A stretch of 64,000 nt of DNA from an uncultured Tropicimonas sp. (GTDB taxonomy: Bacteria; Pseudomonadota; Alphaproteobacteria; Rhodobacterales; Rhodobacteraceae), in NCBI GenBank assembly GCA_947495685.1, contig CANLZY010000026.1, forward strand, positions 1 to 64,000, read 5' to 3'. Shown piece by piece: positions 17,973 to 26,499 of this stretch; position 1 is the stretch's first letter, and each line of letters starts with the position of its first letter. The position numbers and the translations under genes are program-made. Below the pieces are notes generated by a model. It was not told the DNA's origin. It ran no database searches and saw nothing but the letters and a program-made list of their open reading frames with translations.

Positions 17973-18748
17973 CCACAATGAGTGACACAAGCATGTTCGA
18001 CCTGACGGGCAAGACCGCCCTTGTGACCGGTGCCAAGCGCGGTATCGGCAAAGGTATGGCGCTCGGACTGGCCAAGGCTGGCGCGAATATCATTGGCGTT
18101 TCCGCCTCGCTGGAGGCCGAAGGATCGGCCGTCGGGCGCGAAGTCGAGGCCCTCGGCCGCGAGTTCAAGGGCTATTCCTGCGACTTCGGCGACCGCGCTG
18201 CGGTGACCGAATTCGCTGCCAAGGTCCAGGCCGAAAACCCGCCCATCGACATCCTGATCAACAATGCCGGCACCATCATGCGCAAACCGGCTGCCGAACA
18301 CCCCGACGAGTGGTGGGACAAGGTGATCGAGGTCAACCTCTCGGCGCAGTTCGTCCTGACCCGGGAAATCGGCCGTGGCATGATCGAGCGTGGCTCCGGC
18401 AAGATCATCTTCACCGCCTCGCTGCTGACCTTCCAGGGCGGGATCACCGTTCCGGGTTACGCAGCCTCCAAGGGTGGCATCGGCCAGTTGACGATGGCTT
18501 TTGCCAACGAGTGGGCTGCCAAGGGCGTGAACGTGAACGCCATCGCGCCGGGCTACATCGCCACCGACAACACGCAGGCGTTGCAGGACGATCCGGAGCG
18601 TTCGACGGCCATCCTGGGTCGCATCCCGGCGGGTCGCTGGGGCACGCCCGAGGACTTTGCCGGTCCGGCAGTCTTCCTGGCCTCCGACGCTGCGAACTAC
18701 GTCAGCGGCGCGACGCTTCTGGTGGACGGCGGCTGGATGGGTCGCTGA
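17969..18748 (+). CDS. kduD: Short-chain dehydrogenase, KduD-like (2-dehydro-3-deoxygluconate 5-dehydrogenase type)
   Basis: 259 residues with TGAKRGIG (20-27), NNAG (98-101) and the catalytic S151, Y164, K168. The C-terminal half is very close to E. coli KduD: ANEWAAKGVNVNAIAPGYIA, then T-(D/N)-NTQ and RIPAGRWGTPED. KduD interconverts 2,5-diketo-3-deoxygluconate and 2-keto-3-deoxygluconate with NAD(H). Its place behind a dehydratase suggests processing of a keto-deoxy acid made by the upstream enzymes. ATG at 17969 overlaps the previous stop; ATG at 17978 is an alternative. Last gene of the operon. Confidence 0.8.
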   Translation: MTTMSDTSMFDLTGKTALVTGAKRGIGKGMALGLAKAGANIIGVSASLEAEGSAVGREVEALGREFKGYSCDFGDRAAVTEFAAKVQAENPPIDILINNAGTIMRKPAAEHPDEWWDKVIEVNLSAQFVLTREIGRGMIERGSGKIIFTASLLTFQGGITVPGYAASKGGIGQLTMAFANEWAAKGVNVNAIAPGYIATDNTQALQDDPERSTAILGRIPAGRWGTPEDFAGPAVFLASDAANYVSGATLLVDGGWMGR

Positions 18749-18812
18749 TCCAGACAAAGGTGACCGGGGCGCGCATTCAGCGGCCCGGTCGCATGACCTT
18801 TCAGGTCACGGC

Positions 18813-18851
18813 ACGGGAGCGCGTTTGCCCGCCGCTCCCGTTTCCTTTTTT
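18813..18851 (+). terminator. Rho-independent terminator of the YtfQ operon
   Basis: ACGGGAGCG (18813-18821) pairs with CGCTCCCGT (18833-18841), followed by TTCCTTTTTT. A smaller hairpin (GTGACC...GGTCAC, about 18790-18810) precedes it. Confidence 0.88.
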
Positions 18852-18920
18852 GACCTGATCGCATTCACGATGTTGGGCCCATGGTCGAACCCGAATTCCG
18901 CTGTCGGACCCGAGGGGCGC

Positions 18921-20198
18921 TCAGATGCGGTCCTTGATCAGGTGGGTCAGGGTCGCGCCGCCTTCGTACCAGGCTTGTCGAAGGCCGGCAAAGGGCAAGC
19001 TGTGCGTGGCCACCGGCACCACTGGAAGCCGGGATGGGTCACCTGACACAAGCGCTTCGGCCATGCGTTGGCCAAAGACGGTTCCGGGGCCGATGCCACG
19101 GCCGGAATATCCGAATATCGTCAGCGCGTCGGGGCCGGTCGACAAGATCTTGGGCAGGTACTCGGCGGTCATGGCGATGCGTCCTGCCCAGACATGGCGC
19201 AACGGACTGCCTGCCAGCGCCGGGAACATCCGGGCAAGCTTGCGGTCCAGCCAGTGCCGGTGCGCCCCGGACGCGACATGGTCAAGGGCGCCCATCGCGC
19301 CGATGACAAGCCGTCCGGCGGCATCCAGCCGCCAGGACGACATGACCAGCGCGCTATCCCAGCACCCTTCCTTGCCCGGCAGGATCGACCGCAGGAGGTC
19401 ATCGGGAAGTGGGGCGGTCGCGGCCTGAAAGTAGTGAACCGGGACGATCCGTGGACTGTCACCGCCCTGGATCGGCTGGTGATAGGCATTGGTCGCCAGG
19501 ATCAACGCTCGCGCCTCGATGTAGCCCCCTGGCGTCTGCACGCACCAACTGTCGCCCTCGCGCCGGATCTCGGTCACGGGGGAACCCTCGAACAGGTGCG
19601 CGCCGGCCTGCATCGCGGCGCGCGCCAACCCACGGGCAAAGGCCAGTGGCTGGATCGTTCCGGCACGCGGGTCGAACAATGCTCCATGCACCTGATCCGA
19701 GCCAACCCGATCCACCGCCTCGGCGCGCGTCAACAGTTTCACCGGAGCCCCAAGCGCCGACCATTGTGCATGACGGTTGCCGAGATCGCGCATTCCAGCC
19801 GGTGCATGGGCGCAATGCAACGTCCCGTTGCGTACCGGTTCGCAAGCGATCTCGAACCGGTCGATCAGATCAAAGACGACATCGGGCGCGGCCCCCAGCA
19901 ACGCCGTCAGGTGTGTTCCCGCGGTGTCTCCGAGGCGGGATTTGATTTCTTCGGGGGGGAGCCACAAGCCAGCGTTTGCCAAACCCACATTGCGACCGGA
20001 CCCACCGTGCCCAAAGGTGTTGGCCTCGACCAACGCGACGGTTGCACCAGCAAGCGCGCCATGAAGGGCGGCAGACAACCCGGTAAATCCACCGCCAATG
20101 ACGACCAGATCCGCCTTGAGCTCGCCCGACAATCGGGGCGCGCACGCGGTTTCGCGACTGGTCGCGAACCAAAGGGCGTCAGCCACCTCAGGTGCCAT
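18921..20198 (-). CDS. FAD-dependent amine/amino-acid oxidase (DadA/PuuB-like)
   Basis: 425 residues from the ATG at 20198. The open frame runs 36 codons further up, but this start places a short lead before the FAD site. The dinucleotide motif is VVIGGGFTGLSAA (33-45), followed by the FAD-contact stretch HGGSGRNVGLANAG. The C-terminal FGYSGRGIGPGTVFGQRMAE is the second FAD-binding region of DAO-family enzymes of the gamma-glutamylputrescine oxidase group. It likely oxidises a secondary or primary amine to an imine with oxygen. No amine-catabolism neighbour names the substrate. Confidence 0.82.
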   Translation of the reverse strand: MAPEVADALWFATSRETACAPRLSGELKADLVVIGGGFTGLSAALHGALAGATVALVEANTFGHGGSGRNVGLANAGLWLPPEEIKSRLGDTAGTHLTALLGAAPDVVFDLIDRFEIACEPVRNGTLHCAHAPAGMRDLGNRHAQWSALGAPVKLLTRAEAVDRVGSDQVHGALFDPRAGTIQPLAFARGLARAAMQAGAHLFEGSPVTEIRREGDSWCVQTPGGYIEARALILATNAYHQPIQGGDSPRIVPVHYFQAATAPLPDDLLRSILPGKEGCWDSALVMSSWRLDAAGRLVIGAMGALDHVASGAHRHWLDRKLARMFPALAGSPLRHVWAGRIAMTAEYLPKILSTGPDALTIFGYSGRGIGPGTVFGQRMAEALVSGDPSRLPVVPVATHSLPFAGLRQAWYEGGATLTHLIKDRI

Positions 20199-20524
20199 TC
20201 GACGCTCTCGCGAAGGGAGGCTGGCGCGGCGGGAGCGACGTTCTCTGCATCTCGTCCTTTCAGGTGGACCCGTTTCCGAAAACATCGGTCGGAAGGCCGG
20301 TGACATGCAACCCCCACAACGCGGCGGCGGTGAACCGGGGGCCGTCGTGGGTGGTCGGGCAGGGCCTCGTCACTTGGTGGCGCGGGAGCTGCGTGAGACG
20401 TCCTCAAGTGCCGGGCGACGATGATTGGCTCATCTTTGGGGGACGGTGATTGATCGAACGAGGGCACATTGGCAAGCGGCTGGCCCCCTCGATGGCCAAT
20501 CTTCCCGGTGTCTGGCCGGTTTCG
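20199..20524. other. Stretch without a recognisable gene
   Basis: These 326 bases separate the oxidase start and the end of the decayed zinc-ADH gene. Open frames on both strands show no family resemblance. The oxidase promoter should lie here, but nothing convincing is seen. Confidence 0.45.
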
Positions 20525-21060
20525 TCACGCGCCCGCGTCCCAAACCCGGCCCTGTGTTTCAAGACACGACGCAATGGCGATGATCGTGATGTCGGTCAGG
20601 GCGCGCAACGCCTGAATAGTGATCGAGCCGAGGTCGCCGATGACCAGGATGAGATCGCCGCCCTGCGCTGGCGGATGGCGGACCGCCAGCCGGTCGAGCT
20701 TCGCTTCCCGTGCCGCCAATGGGGGCAACGGCAGGGCGGCGGCTTCGGGGATACCGAGCCTGGTAGGGTTTCGACTCTGCGTTCATCGGCAACATGGCGC
20801 CCGGTACTGGTGCCGGGGCGCTTGGAACCGCCGGCAAGATCGACGGCATTGCCGGGGTGGAAAACGGTGACTAGGGGGCCAATCGCGTCGACCACGCCAG
20901 CGGCGTCGTAACCCGGCACCGGAGAGCCGCCGTCCGGGGCGTCATCATCTGTCGGACCTTCGAGTCGGCTGGGTTGACCGAAGCCTTGGACACGCATAGC
21001 GGCACGTCCGAAGGCAACGGCCTCATCGGGGTCTCCGTACCATGGCGGTGGCGTGCCGCA
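20525..21060 (-). pseudogene. Decayed zinc-type quinone oxidoreductase/alcohol dehydrogenase (ZADH) remnant
   Basis: Fragments in three frames line up with the N-terminal half of ZADH-family NADPH:quinone reductases: SVNPADSKVRQ, then PGYDAAGVVDAIGPLVTVF with PGNAVDLAGGSKRPGT, DERRVE, LPPLAAREAKLDRLAVR, and finally LILVIGDLGSITIQALRALT with IIAIASCLET before a stop. At least two frame changes are needed, and the glycine-rich GGAGGVGS is eroded to GDLGS. The C-terminal half, about 150 residues, is missing. The LysR gene at 21203 is divergent and may once have controlled it. Confidence 0.7.
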
Positions 21061-21202
21061 AGTCCATTGGTCCCGTTCTGGAACGCTATCGGCGAGATTT
21101 GGAATTGATTGTCCCGCTCGGCAGGAGAATAAGGCACTATCGTCGGGCGGGTTGATCCTCGCTGTTCCGGGCGCACACCAAAGGTGGCTTGCGAGGTATG
21201 CC

Positions 21203-22162
21203 ATGTCATTCGATCTGAAAAACCTGGAACTGTTCGTCCGGGTTGTGGCACTTGGCGCGATTGGCCGGGCCGGGGCGGAGTTCGACCTGTCGCCGACGAA
21301 CGCGTCCCAGCGGATCAGGTCGCTGGAGGCCGATCTGGATGTTGCGCTGCTCAACCGGACGACACGGTCCGTATCATTGACGCCCGACGGCGAGATCTTT
21401 CTGGAACACGCCCGCCGCATTCTTGACGACGTGGCAGATGCCCGAACCGTTCTGTCGCACAAGGCGCGGTCGGTGTCCGGGCGGCTGCGAGTCACGGCCT
21501 CGGCGTCGTTCGGGCGATCGCATATCGTGCCTTTCGTGCCGGAGTTCTTGCGGCTCTATCCGGGGGTGCGCCTGGACCTGCACCTGACCGACACGGTGGT
21601 GGACATCGTCGAACAGGGATACGATCTCGCTTTTCGGATCGGTGGACTTGCCCCGTCCAGTCTGCTTGCCCAGAAGATCGACGAGGACCCTCGGTTTCTG
21701 GTCGCTGCGCCGGACTACCTTGCGCGGGCCGGTACCCCGCAGACTCCGCAGGACCTGACCGGCCATGCCTGCCTGTTGCTGGGGGGCGGCGATGAATGGC
21801 GGCTGGTCTCGGAGTCCGGCACGGAACATCGCGTCCGGGTGTCGGGGCCAGTGACCGTGACCCTTGGGGATGCCATCGGGGATCTGGTTCTCGCCGGAGT
21901 CGGGATCGGCAATGCCTCGCTGTGGCATATCGGTCCGCACCTGCGCGAAGGGCGGCTTGTCCGCGTGTTGCCGGGGTACAGTTCCAGTTCCGATGCCAAG
22001 ATCTGGGCGGTCCGCCCCCCCGGACACGTGATGCATGCGCGGGTGAAGGCATTCCTGGATTTCATGCGCGACCGCATCGTCGAGACCAACCGCGCCCGTT
22101 TCGGTGGGTTGTTTCCACGGCTTCCGTCTGGCGGGATAATCACTCCCGAAAAACGCAGATAG
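21203..22162 (+). CDS. LysR-family transcriptional regulator
   Basis: 319 residues from the ATG at 21203 with a GAGG site. Helix-turn-helix at about 4-62 (NLELFVRVVALGAIGRAGAE, then SPTNASQRIRSLEADL), followed by the PBP2-type sensor domain as in the CrgA/YafC group. It stands divergent from the ZADH remnant and 57 bases before a nitroreductase in the same direction. LysR proteins of this group often control neighbouring oxidoreductases. The usual AxxFH is replaced by GRAGAEF, a natural variation. Confidence 0.9.
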   Translation: MSFDLKNLELFVRVVALGAIGRAGAEFDLSPTNASQRIRSLEADLDVALLNRTTRSVSLTPDGEIFLEHARRILDDVADARTVLSHKARSVSGRLRVTASASFGRSHIVPFVPEFLRLYPGVRLDLHLTDTVVDIVEQGYDLAFRIGGLAPSSLLAQKIDEDPRFLVAAPDYLARAGTPQTPQDLTGHACLLLGGGDEWRLVSESGTEHRVRVSGPVTVTLGDAIGDLVLAGVGIGNASLWHIGPHLREGRLVRVLPGYSSSSDAKIWAVRPPGHVMHARVKAFLDFMRDRIVETNRARFGGLFPRLPSGGIITPEKRR

Positions 22163-22218
22163 TCCGCAGGCGCGCTCTGGCCTAGGTGACTGGGAGCAGA
22201 CACAGGAGCCCGAGACCC

Positions 22219-22923
22219 ATGAAAGACTTCGTAGAGCAAAGCGACATTCAGAAACTGATCCTGGAGGCATTCACCTTTCGCCATGCCACCAAGGTGTTCG
22301 ACCCGACCCGCAAGATCAGCGACAGCGAGTTCGAGACGATCCTCGAAGCGGTGCGGCTGTCGCCCAGTTCGTTCGGGATGGAGCCGTGGCAATTGCTGAT
22401 CGTGCAGACCCCCGAAAAACGCGAATTGTTCCGTGACTTTGCCTGGGGCGCGAATGGCGCCACCAACGGCACCGCCGGTCAACTTGGCACCGCCAGCCAT
22501 TTCGGTATTTTCCTCGCTCACACCGGCGAAACGATGACCCACCATTCGGCCTATCAGCAGAAGCTGATGAAAGAGGTCAAGCAACTGCCAGACGAGATCA
22601 TCGGCTTCATCAACGATGCCTACCAGAAGTTCCAGGAGCATGACTTTCACATCGAAGGTGATCGTCAGATCACCGATTGGTCGGCCCGCCAGGCCTATAT
22701 CGCGCTTGGAAACGCGATGACCGCCGCGGCGCTGATGGGAATCGACTCCTGCCCGATCGAGGGCTTCGAGATCGACAAGACCCAAGCCGTGCTGGAACGA
22801 CATTTCGGCATCGATCCCAAGGTCTACAAGCCTGCGGTGATGGTGGCCTTCGGGTATCGTGCGGACGCGCCGATGTTCCCGAAAACCCGACGCGAAATGG
22901 CTGACGTGGTCAGCTGGGCCTGA
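22219..22923 (+). CDS. NAD(P)H-dependent nitroreductase, FMN family
   Basis: 234 residues; CAGGAG precedes the ATG at 22219. The nitroreductase fold is shown by FRHATKVFDP near the start, the FMN-binding RLSPSSFGMEPWQLLIV (about 47-63), WSARQAYIALGNAMTAAALM and the C-terminal FGYRADAPMFPKTRRE. These flavoenzymes reduce nitro groups, quinones or flavins in the cytoplasm. The N-terminal TFRHATK places it with the NfnB/YdgI-like branch. It is probably co-transcribed with the LysR gene. Confidence 0.87.
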   Translation: MKDFVEQSDIQKLILEAFTFRHATKVFDPTRKISDSEFETILEAVRLSPSSFGMEPWQLLIVQTPEKRELFRDFAWGANGATNGTAGQLGTASHFGIFLAHTGETMTHHSAYQQKLMKEVKQLPDEIIGFINDAYQKFQEHDFHIEGDRQITDWSARQAYIALGNAMTAAALMGIDSCPIEGFEIDKTQAVLERHFGIDPKVYKPAVMVAFGYRADAPMFPKTRREMADVVSWA

Positions 22924-22955
22924 TCGCTGGTCGCCACACCCAACTCGCCAACCGG

Positions 22956-22987
22956 CGGCCGGACACCTCCGCTCCGTGGTCCGGCCG
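22956..22987 (+). terminator. Hairpin after the nitroreductase gene
   Basis: CGGCCGGAC (22956-22964) pairs perfectly with GTCCGGCCG (22979-22987) around a 14-base loop. The sequence after it is C/T-rich but lacks a run of T, so it is a possible, not a certain, terminator. Confidence 0.45.
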
Positions 22988-23676
22988 TCGCCCACCTCTC
23001 AAAGCCTGCTCGGCGCGAGGTTGCCAGTGACGTAGCTTGCCGGGCACGGCTGACCTGTCGGCGCGCCGATGATCACCCAGATCTCCGATTTCAACATCCT
23101 ACTTGGCTGCCAGCGCACTTTCGTGCGCCCTTGGTTGACGAACGGGAAGGGGTCGCGCACGACATCAGATTTCTCAGATGTTCACATGAAACAATCCTGT
23201 TCCAGAGTGACAGCAACGCGGATGCCCGAGGCAATGTCGGGCGATCTGGGCCGTTGCATGGCCTTTGTCGCCCGGATCGATTGATCCACCGGGCGGGCCC
23301 GTTGGAAAGATCCAGAGCGCTGATCCTGTCGAAAGGTGTCCTTCGGCCCTGCCAGCCCTGTCTGGGGCAGCGGGGCGGAGGATCACCACTATAGAACGCG
23401 GCCGAAAACGCGCCCGCCGCCTTGCCTGACATCACGGACCACCCACACTATTTCACCACGGATCGAGCCCGTCTGCTTTGAGGCAACGCCGCTGGGAGTC
23501 AGATGGTGCTTTTTATTGTGTCAAATTTCGGTTTTACTGTGTTTTGAGCACGGACCAGAGGAAAACGACCATTTCCGCTGGAACCTGCGGTGCCGCGCGA
23601 CAGCTGCGGCTGGCGTGCCCGTTTCGGTAGCCCGATGTCCGGGCGTGCCCAGGGGGCAATATCGGAGGAACTGCGT
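22988..23676. other. Long stretch without a recognisable gene, regulator promoter at its end
   Basis: About 690 bases precede the GntR gene. Short open frames on both strands resemble no family known to me. From 23505 on the DNA turns AT-rich and carries two direct repeats (see 23511-23542). The untranslated leader would then be about 120 bases long. Confidence 0.45.
23511..23542. promoter_or_regulatory. Two direct repeats TTTTAYTGTGT, 21 bases apart
   Basis: TTTTATTGTGT (23511-23521) and TTTTACTGTGT (23532-23542) begin exactly 21 bases apart, two helical turns, on the same face of the DNA. They precede the GntR gene and resemble sequences on the minus strand before the sulfatase operon (33546-33576). 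A shared operator for the GntR protein is inferred. Confidence 0.45.
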
Positions 23677-24342
23677 TTGGCCAAGACACGCATTGTCGAG
23701 GGAGAGAAGGCTCTGTTCGACCTGGTTCTCGATGATATCGCATCGGGCCAGATCGAGAGCGGTGCACGGCTCAAGATCCAGGACCTCGCGTCTGCCTACA
23801 ACACCAGCGTGAACCCGGTGCGCGAGGTGCTGCGGCAACTTCAGGGCATGGGGTTGGTGCGAATCCTGCCAAACCGCGGTGCGGTCGTTCCGAAGACGGA
23901 CGCCAACATCATTCGGGACCTGTTCGAGGTTCTGAGCCTGTTCGAGCCGTATTTCATGCGCTGGTTCGCAGAATCGGCCACGACCAAGGATATCGCCTAT
24001 CTGTCCGATGTTCAGGATCAGATTGATGCGCTCACCCACGAACAGAAACAGGAATTCTCGGCGCTGGACCAGAAATTCCATGCCCATATCTGCGAACGTC
24101 ATTACAACGCCCGCGCGGTCGAAAGCTGGCGCAGCCACCGGATGGCGTACATGGTGTTCACGCGGTCGATCCCCTTGTCGGCCAACCGGTTCACCGCCGC
24201 CAAGGCAGAGCATCACGAGATCATCGAGGCCTGCCGGGTCCATGACGTGGACGCCTCGCTGGAGGCGCTGAATCGGCACATTCATGGCGCGGGTGACATG
24301 ATGTACCGCAATTTCCGAGCCATGTCCGAAAACAGCACGTAA
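23677..24342 (+). CDS. GntR-family regulator, FCD subfamily, likely regulator of the sulfatase operon
   Basis: 221 residues from a TTG start at 23677, chosen for the GGAGG site at 23664-23668; an ATG at 23635 lacks one. The winged helix includes GARLKIQDLASAYNTSVNPV and REVLRQLQGMGLVRILPNRGA. The FCD domain has FSALDQKFHAHICE and AKAEHHEIIEAC, giving the metal-ligand His positions. It is convergent with the ABC importer operon that starts at 33468, and no other regulator is near. Effectors of FCD proteins are usually small acids or sugar acids, fitting the enolase-superfamily enzyme in that operon. Confidence 0.83.
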   Translation: MAKTRIVEGEKALFDLVLDDIASGQIESGARLKIQDLASAYNTSVNPVREVLRQLQGMGLVRILPNRGAVVPKTDANIIRDLFEVLSLFEPYFMRWFAESATTKDIAYLSDVQDQIDALTHEQKQEFSALDQKFHAHICERHYNARAVESWRSHRMAYMVFTRSIPLSANRFTAAKAEHHEIIEACRVHDVDASLEALNRHIHGAGDMMYRNFRAMSENST

Positions 24343-24464
24343 CGCATTCGACCGGGCTTTCAGCGTTCAGGATGGCTCTGGTGACACTTGCGTCGGCCAT
24401 CCAGCCCAAAATCCGAGCCATCACATGCCTGGCGCAGAATCCGGATAGACGATCTAACCCGCTG

Positions 24465-25448
24465 TCAGACTTCGCCAGCATAGTGGCACAGCACATCGGC
24501 ACCACCGATATGCTTTCGAGGCGGTTGCTCTGCGTGGCACAGGTCGGTGGCATGGATGCAGCGCGAAGCGAACCGGCAGCCGGATTTGGCCATTGACCCG
24601 TCAGTCAGGCTCTTGCGATTGCGTTGCCGCTTCCGTTTGCGCGGGTCCGGCACGGGCACGGCGCTCAGCAACGCGCGGGTGTAAGGATGCCGGGGCGCGG
24701 TGAACAACTCCTCCGTCGTGGCGAGTTCGACAATCTGGCCAAGGTACATCACCGCCACGCGGTCACAGACATGCTCCACCACGGCAAGATCGTGCGCGAT
24801 GAACACGTAGGTCAGGTTGAATTCCTCCTGCAGGTCCTGCAACAGGTTCAACGTCTGGGCCTGAATGGAGACGTCCAACGCCGAAACGGCTTCGTCTGCG
24901 ATGACCAGCTCCGGGTTCGTCGCCAGCGCCCGGGCGATCCCCAGCCGTTGCCGTTGCCCGCCCGAGAACGCGCCGGGATAGCGTTGCAGGATTTCCGGCC
25001 TCAGCCCGACCTTGAGCAACAGGTCCGCGACCCGGTCGGACAGCGCCCGCCCCCGCAATCCTTCGGTCTTGCGGAGCACCTGGCCGACGATCTCGATGAC
25101 CGGCAGGCGTGGGTTGAGCGAACTCTGCGGATCCTGGAATATCATCCGGATGTTGCGCCAGATGGCCCGAAGGTGCTCTGGGCTGATTTGCGTCAGATCC
25201 ACCGGGTCGGCGTCGCGACCGAAGAACTCTACCGAGCCGGCGGTGGGTGTGTGGGTGCGGATGATGCAGCGCCCAAGGGTGGTCTTGCCACTGCCGCTCT
25301 CGCCGACAATGCCGAAGGTCTCACCGCGCATCACGTCGAAGGACACGTTGTCCACCGCGCGAACTGCAGGCGGGGTCTTGCCGAAAAAGCCGTTCACGCC
25401 GCCGAAATGCATATCCAGGTCGCGCACGCTCAGGATGGGGTCACTCAT
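24465..25448 (-). CDS. Oligopeptide/oligosaccharide-type ABC transporter ATPase (DppF-like)
   Basis: 327 residues. Walker A GESGSGKTT (49-57), signature FSGGQRQRLGIARAL, Walker B LVIADEAVSALDVS. The C-terminal CRFASRC...C motif is the cysteine cluster found in oligopeptide-type ATPases. The true ATG at 25448 overlaps the upstream ATPase stop by eight bases (ATGAGTGA). The second ATPase of the importer, it is last in an eight-gene minus-strand unit headed by the sulfatase (seven recognisable products plus this one). Confidence 0.9.
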   Translation of the reverse strand: MSDPILSVRDLDMHFGGVNGFFGKTPPAVRAVDNVSFDVMRGETFGIVGESGSGKTTLGRCIIRTHTPTAGSVEFFGRDADPVDLTQISPEHLRAIWRNIRMIFQDPQSSLNPRLPVIEIVGQVLRKTEGLRGRALSDRVADLLLKVGLRPEILQRYPGAFSGGQRQRLGIARALATNPELVIADEAVSALDVSIQAQTLNLLQDLQEEFNLTYVFIAHDLAVVEHVCDRVAVMYLGQIVELATTEELFTAPRHPYTRALLSAVPVPDPRKRKRQRNRKSLTDGSMAKSGCRFASRCIHATDLCHAEQPPRKHIGGADVLCHYAGEV

Positions 25449-26499
25449 CTGTCGCGGCCTCCGAATGCAGGAAACAGGCAACCTGACTGCCGCCGGACTG
25501 AACCATTTCGGGTTGGCGTTGATCGCAGACCCCGGCAATTGCGTGATCGCAGCGGGTTCGGAACGAACAGCCGGACGGTCGCGCCAGCGGATGGGGCACC
25601 ATGCCCCGGATCGCCGGCAGCCGCCCCTTGTGGGTCATGCCGACCCGGGGCACCGATTCCAGCAGCGCGCGGGTGTAGGGATGTTGCGGGTTCTCGAAGA
25701 TCGAATAGACATCTCCCTTTTCGACGACCTTGCCCATGTACATAACCGCCACGTCCTCGGCGACCTCGGCGACGACGCCCAGATCATGGGTGATCAGCAT
25801 CACGCCCATGTTGAACTCTTCCTTCAGGTCGGCAATCAGGTCGAGGATCTGTGCCTGCGTCGTGACATCCAGCGCGGTTGTCGGCTCGTCGGCGATCAGC
25901 AACCGCGGTTGGCAACACAGCGCCATGGCGATCATCGCCCGTTGCCGCATGCCCCCGGACAGCTCGAACGGATAGGCTTCGAACCGCTCGACGGGCCTTG
26001 GAATGCCAACGCGGTTCAACATTTCGATCGCCGTTTCCCTGGCCTCGGCCTTGGACATCGGTCGATGCAGCAGGATTGTCTCGGTGATCTGCTTGCCGAT
26101 CTTGGTGATCGGGCCGAGCGAGGACATGGGCTCCTGAAAGATCATCGCGATGTCGTGGCCACGGATCGCGCGCAGTTCCCGCGACCCCTGTTTGGCTGTC
26201 GCAAGGTCCAGCGACCGACCCTCGGCGGCACGATAGACGATGTGTCCGCCGACGATGCGTCCGGGATGGTCGATGATCCGCAGAATGGATCGCGCCATGA
26301 TGGACTTGCCGCAACCGGATTCCCCCAGGATGCAAAGCGTCCGGTCGGCAAAGACATCGAGGTCGACGCCATCGACGGCCTTCACGACGCCATCATCGGT
26401 GAAGAAATGGGTCCGCAATCCCCGGATCTCGACCATCGGGTCGACGGGGTGGGAAACCGGTGCGCGGGGATCAGTGGGCTTGTGGGTCGGCAGCGTCAC
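25441..26499 (-). CDS. Oligopeptide/oligosaccharide-type ABC transporter ATPase (DppD-like)
   Basis: 352 residues with Walker [10 protein letters not shown], where the usual final S/T-T is S-I, a signature [15 protein letters not shown], and Walker [15 protein letters not shown]. The C-terminal cysteine cluster is [15 protein letters not shown]. It pairs with the ATPase at 24465. Its start overlaps the permease gene by 29 bases, which is plausible for a tightly coupled operon. The body is standard for DppD/OppD proteins. Confidence 0.9.
   Translation of the reverse strand: MTLPTHKPTDPRAPVSHPVDPMVEIRGLRTHFFTDDGVVKAVDGVDLDVFADRTLCILGESGCGKSIMARSILRIIDHPGRIVGGHIVYRAAEGRSLDLATAKQGSRELRAIRGHDIAMIFQEPMSSLGPITKIGKQITETILLHRPMSKAEARETAIEMLNRVGIPRPVERFEAYPFELSGGMRQRAMIAMALCCQPRLLIADEPTTALDVTTQAQILDLIADLKEEFNMGVMLITHDLGVVAEVAEDVAVMYMGKVVEKGDVYSIFENPQHPYTRALLESVPRVGMTHKGRLPAIRGMVPHPLARPSGCSFRTRCDHAIAGVCDQRQPEMVQSGGSQVACFLHSEAATDE

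Noticed and set aside
22988-23500. Short open frames on both strands that might be transposase scraps
   Set aside because: No stretch matches a transposase motif, and no terminal repeats were found.
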